Origin: Fragilaria crotonensis | Lineage: Eukaryota; Bacillariophyta; Fragilariophyceae; Fragilariales; Fragilariaceae | Direction of reading: 5' to 3' | Length of the DNA stretch: 64,000 nt | Assembly (NCBI GenBank): GCA_022925895.1 | Contig: JAKSYS010000239.1 | Span: 1-64,000 of the forward strand | Shown here: piece after piece, positions 1 to 9,400 of the stretch | Numbering within the stretch: position 1 is the first letter of the stretch | How the letters are laid out: every line of letters starts with the position of its first letter | Made by a program: the position numbers and the translations under genes | Notes under the pieces: generated by a model | Seen by the model: the letters and a program-made list of their open reading frames with translations, nothing else | Databases searched by the model: none | Told to the model about the DNA's origin: nothing

Positions 1-1
1 T

Positions 2-1134
2 TTGTACAAGTCGCGTCTGTTTGCACAAGCCATTCTCTATCTCTTGTTTTGCAATGACAAGAAATGGAAGAAACCAGAAGATCCGGGGATTATTTTTGCC
101 CAACTCAAGAAGGAGGGAGTTACTGTCGCGAAGCAATCATCCGACGATACATCCAATGACAGCAGCAGCAACAGTAATATTGACGATGGCAATGGCAATA
201 AGATTGAAAAGAAAACTATTTATCTCGTGCGACATGGAGAATCCACCTGGAACGATACGTTCAATAAGGGGAAGCATCGATCGGCCATTGTTTTTGCAAT
301 TGGTTTCATTCCGGGACTTATCAAGGCCATCTTGTACGAGCTATACATTATCTTGAGTGGAAAGATGGATAGGTACGTAAACCAATTGTGGGTCACACAT
401 GCGGTGCTTGCAATGTAATCACTCATCACTCAGATATCACCAGTTGGTTCTACGATTCCCCATTGTCACAATTGGGTCTTTCCCATGTTAACGACCTCGG
501 AAATTTCTTAAAGAAACCTCCTCGCTCCAAAGACCCCGAATTCCAAACCATTTCCATCCTCCGTGGCGACCCATCGTCACCTCCCTCCAAAATCCTCTGT
601 TCCAGCCTCCGCCGCGCCATTTCCACCATGGCAGCTGGCTTTCGCGATCGTCTGAGTCGCCACCCGGAAGAGAAGATTCTCATTGTCCCCTCCTTGCAGG
701 AGATTAGTCGCAATCCCGACACCTTGTCCATCACACCGGCTCACACGCCAGTCACGGCGTCTTGGATGGAAACGTCCTCCAAACAAAAGATTTGCGATTT
801 TTCCTTCATCTTTCGACACCAACTTGACATGTCGCTCCACAATGGCAATAAGCCAATTGCCACGACAAATGGTTTGATCCGCATGACGGATTTTTGTAAT
901 TATGTCTTCACGTTGAAGGAAGATCACATTATTTGTGGTGGACACTCTATTTGGTTCCGATCCTTTTTCCGCACGTACTTGCCCTACACGATTGATCATG
1001 TGAGCAAGACACGCAAGGTTGTCAATTGCGGTGTGGTGGCGTTAACATTGATGAAGGCAACGACTGCGGATGGCAAATCTCACTACATGATTGATCCACA
1101 AAGTATCAAGGTGGTTCATGGCGGATTTGATTGA
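2..1134 (+). CDS. Histidine phosphatase / phosphoglycerate-mutase-like protein (5' partial)
   Basis: The gene runs in from outside the window; no ATG precedes the first readable codon. Two exons fit: up to 372 and 444-1134, with a 71-bp intron (373-443, gtacgt...accag) that keeps phase and turns the junction into a Ser-Trp-Phe-Tyr-Asp-Ser-Pro-Leu-Ser stretch. Exon 1 carries the phosphohistidine motif LVRHGESTWND (about nt 222-254). Exon 2 carries the SSLRRAISTM substrate loop and the second catalytic His in ICGGHSIWFRSFF (about nt 930-970). All hallmarks of the histidine phosphatase superfamily are therefore present. A poly-Ser/Asn stretch precedes the first motif, and a hydrophobic segment (IVFAIGFIPGLIKAILYELYI) sits between the motif and the intron. 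The substrate cannot be told from sequence. The family and splice model are solid. Confidence 0.85.
373..443 (+). other. Intron of the histidine phosphatase gene
   Basis: GT at 373-374 and AG at 442-443. Splicing keeps the reading frame across exons (AG + T gives Ser). The alternative acceptor at 431-433 would put exon 2 out of frame. Confidence 0.8.
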
Positions 1135-1581
1135 ATAGCGAGAGAGAGAAAAACGATGTTATGCCCAAAAAACAAGCAGTTGTCACACCGTTCTGTTGGT
1201 AACCCATGTGTTTGTGTGTACTACTGTGTGTCATACGAATGCCGCCCCATATGTTGATAGTCACTTATATGCCATTTTACTTTTTACTACCGTACTCCAC
1301 TTTCAAAGTAGCGCTTCTTCGTTGATGCCACCTGGTCACTCAATCACGTACACACACGAATATATATGTCATGAAGAAGTGTAAGGTGATAGTTGCAGAG
1401 AGAAGGGTAATACTTCAAATAATATAATGTTGAATTTGATTCCGTTAATATAGCATTATTTCGTTTGTTCCTTTTCTCGAGTGGATATCGATGAGATTGT
1501 TGTACAGCTGTTAGGTAAATTAACTTCCTTCGATGGGCTTGTAATGGTAGATATTGTTGTACAGCTGTTATAAACATGTAT
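1135..1581. other. Convergent intergenic region
   Basis: Separates the 3' ends of the histidine phosphatase gene and the small membrane-protein gene on the other strand. A near repeat, tgttgtacagctgtta, occurs twice (about 1499-1514 and 1555-1570). No gene was recognised. Confidence 0.5.
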
Positions 1582-2049
1582 TTACTTGTCCACCCAACGA
1601 CCTCCATGGGAATCATTCAAACCACTGTGACTCTCAAGAGCATTCTGAAGGGTCTTGCGTCGCAAGACACGGTTGTGCTTCAACACTTCGGGTGAGAGTT
1701 CTTCCTTTAGTTGTTGTTCTTGTTGTCCGCCCTCAGAAGAAGGATTAGAAGTAGACGTTGCACCCACTTGAAAGATGTGATGCAACGAATGAACTTGATT
1801 CTTGCCCGTGGTGGTGGCTGCCAAGAAGGATCCCAAGGACCCGCCCAATAGAAAACTCAACAATGCAGTATTGCGATTGAGCTTTTTGGATCTCGTCACC
1901 AAGGAAACAATCGTATGGCCCGTCAACGCCGTTACACTCCCATATGCCAAGCCTAGGAATGAGTCAGTCCAAATAGCACGACGCACGTCAGCCAGTGCAC
2001 GACGATCATCTTTCGATAGACTATCCGGGGGGGTGAAGGAACGAGACAT
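1582..2049 (-). CDS. Small conserved-looking membrane protein, two hydrophobic segments
   Basis: A 155-aa frame; the ATG at 2049 (MSRSFTPPDSL) is chosen because the longer frame upstream begins without an ATG and reads like untranslated leader. After a charged N-terminus there are two hydrophobic, Gly-rich stretches at about residues 28-52 (FLGLAYGSVTALTGHTIVSLV) and 60-80 (TALLSFLLGGSLGSFLAATTT), likely a helical hairpin with GxxxG-type packing motifs. A Gln/Ser-rich and then basic tail follows. I do not recognise a named family; a mitochondrial or endomembrane two-helix protein would fit. It is convergent with the histidine phosphatase gene. The Tc1-like transposon ends only about 160 bp upstream of its start, so that insertion lies in or next to its promoter. 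Confidence 0.6.
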   Translation of the reverse strand: MSRSFTPPDSLSKDDRRALADVRRAIWTDSFLGLAYGSVTALTGHTIVSLVTRSKKLNRNTALLSFLLGGSLGSFLAATTTGKNQVHSLHHIFQVGATSTSNPSSEGGQQEQQLKEELSPEVLKHNRVLRRKTLQNALESHSGLNDSHGGRWVDK

Positions 2050-2210
2050 GATTTGTCGGATGGACGCCTGCAGTGTTTGTGCACTGTGTTTCTGTGTGTG
2101 CTGGATTGCGAATGCACAATCAAATCGTTGAATCAAGATGTAGAAATGGAAATGAACAACAGGAAGCAAATGGATTCTTTATTATTTCCGCAGGCATCAA
2201 TCAGAACCCA

Positions 2211-2224
2211 TACAGCAGGTTTCA
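2211..2224. repeat. Left TIR of the Tc1-like element plus TA target site
   Basis: TACAGCAGGTTTCA, exactly inverted at 5722-5735. Confidence 0.85.
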
Positions 2225-5200
2225 CCCTTGACCGTCCTCGCGTACAGATTAGTACAATTTCTACACATCATACAATTTCCTAAAGTAAAATTCTGAAAGA
2301 TCCTTCCGAAATCAGATTGCCTCCACGCTGCTCATCATAAAACTCATTCTTACTCCGAATTCACTTCATCATCATCGTCTTGATTCACCTCTCTTGTTGT
2401 TGCTTCTTCCTTGAGCTCCGAATTCACGAAACCACTATCGAAGTCAAGGGCACACCTGTGACACTTGAAGGCCTTCCTGACCCTCTCAATGTCAGTGTAC
2501 GGCAGCACTTCTTTGGCAAAACTGCGATTGGATCAACACCAGCAACTGCGGCAGCTCGTGCTGATTGCACCTGCTCAAGATGATGGTAAGTGCAAATATA
2601 GGCGCGAGCTCTTGATGCAAACTTCTCAATTCTGGCTTTTGTTAACACCTTAGCAGGAGAGGTGCATTCTTTTACCAGATCTTTGAAGTTTTCACGCCCC
2701 GCTTTCTTGAGACTGGAACGCGACGATAATATGCCTTTGCATGCGCCCAACTGTACTCTATCCCCTCACCCGCTAGCTCGGCGTGAAACTTTGGAGTGAG
2801 CTGAACTGTAACTCCAAGTTGAGTCCCCAAGTATTGTAGTGCTGTTTCTTCCTCCTTAAAATCGGTGCACTCGGCAAGTAGATTTCTCAGCGAATAATGT
2901 AAGTCGACAACGCCTGTGATTGGATCTTTTCGACCATCAAGTGTATATTTTTCTAACGAGTGTTCAGGAATAAGACCTCTTTCCCTTAGGACTTGCAGAA
3001 GGCCTTTCGGTTGCCCCTGCCATCCCGCAATTATTTGTTCTTTTTCTTCGAAAAGATCAATGCCACGGATCCTGCAAAATCTTGAAGCTCCTTCTTTGTG
3101 TAACTCCGTTGCTGCTGAAATGATACTCCAGCATCACTTAAGGCGTTCATGAGCATCTTCTTTGACCGCTCCACACGTTTGAATTTCCCAGTTGGTCGAT
3201 CGTGTCGTTGCTCTTTCTCTGTTCTGGTGACAGATAAAATGGACCACAATCATCTGCGCGGAAAATGAACGACTGAGTATCACCGACATTCAATCGAGGT
3301 ACGTGTTCCCCAAGGTATCCGTCTTTACTCATTATTGTCGTGTCTCTCATTACTGCCTGCGCGCCACCATAGGTCTTCGACATTTGAAAGGCATTAAGTG
3401 CCCCAGGTCTTTGCGAGCGTGTCCCTGACTGTGATCAAACAGGAACACGAAATCGAACTCAGGATACAAGACTTGCAGGCAATCGACAACGTCCTCAAAC
3501 TGTAGACTCATATGGTAGCTATTCCAATATCCCTCGTTGTTGGCTCCGATGTACAAGTATTTTACGAATGGTGATTCCGTCAAGACGGGCTTCTTTGTCG
3601 ACTTCAAAATTTCTAGTGCAGCTTGAGTATCAATGTAAGTCCTGTCACCTCCTCGCCTTGCTGCATTTATTTTTACTAACTCATCTGCCGACAGGTCTCT
3701 TCCGAATCCAAATTCTCTCGACACAAAGGCTGATAGCATAAAGCCATCGCCCTCCGATTTGGGTAGGAGAGGGCGTTGGCCTTTCGGTCCTACCCAAGTC
3801 TTACTTCCAAGAAGGTACTGCGCGAAGACGCTCTCATCCTGCCCCACGATCATGATCGGCCTCGTTGCGCTTGATACACGAATGCTGGTGGTTGCTTTCT
3901 TTTCTTCAATCTGGATATCATTGATGGCTGGCGGTTGTTGTTTGGTTCGTTTTTCCTCCATAATACGACTCTTCCAATAGTCGACGTGGAACTCGATCCA
4001 TTCCTCGTTGCTAATAATGTCAAAATAGGAATAGCCAAATGCAACGTTAAGATTCTTGATTGTTGTTGCCTCTCTCAAAGGTAGTCGAATCCACCGATTA
4101 CAGTATGGTTCATACTCTGTTAGGTAACGCTTGCAAAACGTAGAACGACTCGCGACAACATCGTCACGTTCGTGACCATCAACGTAAAAACTTTTCCTCC
4201 TCGTGTCGTATTGGAATCCTAGCAAACGCATCCATCGCCAAGTGGTAGTCAAACTCATTGATTCAAGCCGATGAGTTTTAAGAAATGAATGAATCGCTCG
4301 ACTTCTTGGCTCGGATGTATTGTCGCAATCGTCCGCTGGCACCATCATCTCCTTCTCCCACAGTACTGTTAGCCTTGGAAGGACAGAAGAAAGGATGAAA
4401 TCGTGGACGCTTTCTATTGTTAGTGTCGCTAGATTCTTGATTCCATATGCAATTATTTGGTCCTTCGCAGTTGGAAATACTTCGAGGAGTCGCGGCAAGG
4501 GTCGCTTTCCACATTGTACATACGGGTTGGGATGTGGAAGCACTCGAACTTCCTAAAACCTTGTTCCAGTTCGCGATTGTCTTGAAAATGTTGCCTGCAC
4601 AAGGCCTAGACTATTTAAACGATTGCAGGCCTCTCTGCAACAGTCATGCCACGTCCAATCGTTCATTTTTGAGAGTGCCAATTGGTAGGCACAGCAGAGA
4701 AATAAAGCACGCTGTCGGATCTCAAATATCTCAGCCTTTGTACAAAAGTTCTCTTCATCTCTTCCCATGACTATTGTTCGCCAGCTATCTTCTTTCTCAT
4801 GAACCGTCAGTAGCAGTTTGATCCTTCGCTCCAGTGCTTCCTTCGCACTTTCTCCAGAAAGTGTCATCGTATTGCCATCCTCATCACGACCAGTACTGCT
4901 AACAGCAGTCCTCATTGTCCTCATAGTTCTTGGTCTGAAAACTTGGCGGGCTTCTGGGCTATCAGGCCAATATGACATTGTTGTTTGTTGAAATGTGCGT
5001 TCTTCTATTCTTGGACGTTTGTTTGGTGACTCATCGCCTTCGATAGTACTGTCGTTGTCGTGAAGAATAGCAGTTGAGGATATTGCAGGTCTTGCCCGAG
5101 TTGACGGAATTACGAGCACGTTAGCCGCAGCGTGCAGGACCCTATCCTTCCATGTGTTATTCAATGGAAATGGATACTCAATTTGCCGATTTTTCTCAGT

Positions 5201-5733
5201 AAAGTAATAGAAATATTGCCGAGCATATTTCACTCGGAACACTCCTGTTTGATTGGTGCCATCGAAACGTGTCATCGATTCACCAAATAAATTGGACTTC
5301 GACATGGCAACGTTAAATTTTCGAGCATCAGTACTAACAAGGGAGGCATCAATGTGCCCTGATTTGGCCAAAGCTTCTGCCCACGTTGAGGCCGGGAGCC
5401 AACAGTTTGACAATCTCGGTCCAAATCGGCTGTCATCCAAAAGAACGGTCACAGCCCTTGCTATTATTGCATTTATTCGACCACTGTCGGCCATTGCAAA
5501 GTGCCTCAATCACTCTGTTGAATTCTAAAGGGTATTCTGGAGAGGATTGCCAGGGTGAGGCACTTTGTAAGGAGTGGGAACAAGGCAAACGGCGGCATGC
5601 AATCTCATGGTGGAACTCACGCTTTTAACACGACAACTACTTGTAAATATGACGTCACATGCAGAATAAAAATCTAGTCGCGTAGAGTTTATACTGTTTC
5701 CTGCGCCAGGTTTATCGGAAATGAAACCTGCTG
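2213..5733 (-). mobile_element. Tc1/mariner-IS630-like DNA transposon, decayed
   Basis: The ends are matching 12-bp inverted repeats, CAGCAGGTTTCA at 2213-2224 and its complement at 5722-5733. TA flanks each end (2211-2212 and 5734-5735), the target duplication expected of Tc1/mariner/IS630 elements. The 3.5-kb interior reads on the minus strand as a DDE transposase with several frame breaks. The element sits between the small membrane-protein gene and the large plastid-protein gene. Both TIR ends and both TA dinucleotides survive, but the coding frame does not, so it is a non-autonomous relic. Confidence 0.85.
2424..5509 (-). pseudogene. IS630/Tc1-type DDE transposase gene, broken
   Basis: Reads from 5509 down to about 2424. 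The 5' part (5509-4556, 318 aa) has no recognised domain. It is separated from the catalytic part by one in-frame TAG at 4553-4555; alternatively 4600-4553 (gtgcag...ttttag, 48 nt) could be an in-frame mini-intron. The catalytic part shows the first Asp in VGQDESVFAQYL followed by KTWVGPKGQRPLLPKSEGDG (both near 3790-3860), and the second Asp in FLFDHSQGHARK (near 3415-3450). The third acidic residue lies in PKFHAELAGEGIEYSWAHAK near 2725-2790, in another frame. The tail RARAYICTYHHLEQ fits the same family. Frame changes near 3395, 3210 and 3075 show decay. This DDE pattern and the DHSQGHA and IEYSW motifs resemble transposases common in fungi and algae. Confidence 0.8.
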
Positions 5734-5735
5734 TA
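5722..5735. repeat. Right TIR of the Tc1-like element plus TA target site
   Basis: TGAAACCTGCTGTA, the exact reverse complement of 2211-2224. Confidence 0.85.
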
Positions 5736-6484
5736 CATCAGTGATGACTCCAAGAATCACAACGATCCCATGAACGAAGTAAAAATCGTAAATCGAGAAC
5801 CCAGTCAGCAGATGTGTTGCCTCCTACTCTTTTTCACATTAAAGGTTAGGGATATGTCGTCATGTTGAAGGAACGGTCCTTTCTCCATGCCGTGTTCCGT
5901 GTATGTTCAACTATTTCCGTTGCCCACACCTCAGTGTACTTGTCTCCATCGTGGAAATGCTCCGTAGAGCGGTCTGTAGTTCATATTCATAGTTCGACTA
6001 CCGGTAGTTCCACGGTACTTGTATCAGGTACTACAGTACAAGTGTTGAGGAGAACGCCAACGAATGAGTCACCAGAATCGACCACCTTTTTTTTGTTTGG
6101 AGTTTGGACTCCTTCGACTGATGATGCTCCATCACAAGCAGCACGCCTCCCATGCACTTTGAGAATTGTGGTGACGACATTGTTCGACGAGAGCATCGGA
6201 ATTTTCGTCATCTGCTTGCGAACTGCAAACACGAACACACACTGCACACTGCACTCCTCTCCGCCAACTTGCTTGCTTACTCACCCACCATCTACTCGCC
6301 CAGTATTTTTTTCACTCACACACACACACAGAACAGCAACATAATCCTGCATCGAACACCTGACTCTCATCGATTCATTCGTTGTACAAACGAATCGAAT
6401 TCGTAAGTACAGCATATCATACATACAACAATACAACGCAATACACACCTGTCAAGTGTTGAGAGTCAGAAGTCACATTACACC
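5736..6484. other. 5' flank of the large plastid-protein gene
   Basis: About 750 bp between the transposon end and the start codon at 6485. It has a short CA microsatellite (about 6313-6330) and several TACTGTAC/GGTACT-rich stretches. Open frames here lack coding character. It probably contains the promoter and 5' UTR. Confidence 0.5.
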
Positions 6485-9400
6485 ATGCTGGAAGGGAATG
6501 GAAGAACCAGAAGCGAGTGCCGAAAGGGAAGCATAACGTCCAGGAGCATCACTTGCACGTATGGTTGTTGTATTCATACTGGTGGCACAATCACAAATAC
6601 AAATACACGTCAGAGAACTGATACTACACTGACGCGACGGCGGCCAAATCGCAATAACATCGATTGGCTTCGAGTCAGTGTCATCCTCATTGCAATGGCA
6701 GCTGTATGTGTGCCATGGCACACACAGATTGGTTGTTTTGCATTTTCCAGTCCGCCACTTCCTCGTGGCACTACGGCTACAGCAACTACATCTGCAACCG
6801 CTTCCTTCCTTGTTCAGCCTCCTCAACAAACAACGTCTCGTCGCCAATTTCAAGAAAAACAAGGCGACGATAATGACAAGAACGACGGCATGTACGATGG
6901 TGGAGAGATTTACGAATCGGCTTCATACTACGATGGCGAATATGATTTTGACCTGTTTGATGATGCCTCAACGTCGAAATCGACGTCCTCTGCAAAAACG
7001 ACGGACGAAAAACGTTCCAAAAAGAAAACTCTGAATGACGAGCTTAATCGATGGTTCGAAGATCGAAATCAAGTACAGCCCATATTGTTGACCGATTTAC
7101 TGCACCAGGATGACGATGATGACAGTGACGAGGATCACGAACAACCGCCGCTGATTCCCGTGGAGGATTTTGTTTGGTTCGAACCTACGCTCCGTGAGAT
7201 TGAACTCAAATATGATGAGCGACGAGAGCAATTACAAATGTCACTCCATAACGATCGCCTGTCGAGTCCTCGGACGGTGCCGCTAGAGGCGAATGCTGTT
7301 TTGGAACAAGTATTGCAAGAACAAATGGAGGACGAAATTAGAAACGTCTTGCACGATATGCGATTGGAACGAAAGGCGCGCAAAAAGGAACGCAAACGAC
7401 TTCTCAAACAACAGCAAAAGAAAGAACAAGATGATGCCAAGAAAGAGTTACTCGCCAAGGCGAAAGGCGAGTTGCAAACAACAGAAACGACTAGCGATCC
7501 AATTTTGGCCAATGCGGCAGCCGCTGACCTTGATGACAAGGCCAAGTTGATGCGCAAACAATCTCTATACGTGGCGGCCCAGGCGGTACCGACAAATGCG
7601 GAGAGCACCGACTCGCTCGATTATTGGGCAATGGATCGAGTGGAGGAATCACTTTTGAAACAACGCATGGGTAGCAAACGAAACCGCCAACAAGTTATTG
7701 AAGAGAAACTGAAAGCGATGCGAGAACGCATGGAGCGCAAGGTGCGAGGGGATACCAGTCGCAGTGGTAGTAAGAGTGGTACTGTAGGTGCCTTCCAACC
7801 CGACGATTATGCGGACTGGAAAAAATATCAAGAAATCAAGGCTGTGGAAAAAGCGAAAAGCGTCGATGGCATTGTTGACGAGGCTGTGGTCAGACAAAAG
7901 CTGATAGACTACAAGGAATTTATGGCTCGTCAAGAGCTCACCCTTCAAGCGTTTCTCGAGGAAGAAGAGGAAGTGCAACACGAATTAGAAGCAATGAGAC
8001 AATACATCCCACCGGAACGGAAGCAAAAGCCACGCAATTTCTCGGATGTCGTGTCAGATATTAATCGCAAGGCGCTCAAGTCTTTGGAGCAGGTATTGGA
8101 GAAGAGACGAAGTGTTGATGGAGAAGGAACAAAAGAATTGGAGGAGCGAATAGCCAAGTTGCGAGAATCATTGGAGGCAGTGAATTACGTGGACGTCAAA
8201 TTCGCTCCGAAAAGGAAGAAGCAGAAAGTTTTCAAAGACGAGCCGATTGATTTCACTGACGTCTTTCCATCTCAGGCTGCAAAGTTGAAGGGGGAACCGG
8301 AACCGACGGACCAGCGCAATCAATCAGCTGGAAAGAAGCGCAGCAAACGAGCACAAGAATTTGCAGATTTGGACTTGATGCTAGGTGATGCCCTACCACT
8401 ACGACAGCCTCAAGAGCCTGTTTTTGACTATCGAGAAACTCCTGCCAATTTCTACTATTCCGCAGACGACGATGCGAGTGAATTTGATGACGATGACATA
8501 GAGGAAGAAATAAGCGCGCCACTGCCCCCACCCAAGACAGCCTTTTTCTCGTCCCTGCTCGATTCGGACAATTCAAAGACTCCCGACGAAGATGTGAGTG
8601 CCTACATTATGAGCGAATCAGACATCAACAAACCGGCGGAGCTTCGTAGCACATCACTGCTGGGTACCTTCGAAGAGCAACGCTTGAAAAACATGTATCG
8701 CCAAGCTGGGGCTGCAACAGAGGAGGAGCAGGAACGACTCAGAACGAGCATGGAAGAGTTCCAGCGTTATCAAGAAGAAATGATGAGGAAATATGAAGAA
8801 ATGGATGAGTCGGATCTTGGGTATGACATTGCGGATGTATTGACTGAAGATGGTGACATTGATTCCGAAAAGGTTCTGTCGTACATCAAGGCGAAACCGG
8901 TACTGTCGCAGTCATTTGTAGCGGAAAGGTCTCCTTCTGTTACAGAGACGAGCTCAGGTTTTGCCTCGCCCGTGACGTCGTCGATTTCTGTGGCTGAGGT
9001 GCCGATAAAGGAACGAAGTACCGTCGTTCGTAAGCCCATCGGCGAAGCCGAAGAGGAAAATGTTGTTCAAAGTTCATCAACGCCATCTGTCCCTGCATCC
9101 TCCTCTGTTTTGACAGCATCAGATGAGATCGGAGAGGTCAAGTCGCCACCTGCCTTCTTGGGTGTATCGGATATCAACGCTCCGCCAGAACAACGCGACA
9201 CGTCACTCCTGGGAACGTACGAGGAACAGCGGATCCGAAATCTCATTCGGGAAACAGGATTGAAGGACAAGGATGAGCAGGAAAAATTCAAAGATGATTT
9301 TGAAAAATTTCAGCGGTATCAGCAAGAGGCTTTGAACAAGTTCGAAGAAGAAGAAGAAAAGTTGGCTGCGGCGAAGACGTCGGCCCCGGTGGAAGTACTG

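Noticed and set aside
5862-6344. 160-aa frame upstream of the large plastid protein
   Set aside because: Low-complexity Ser/Thr-rich translation of presumed promoter sequence, no domain; lies directly before the real start.
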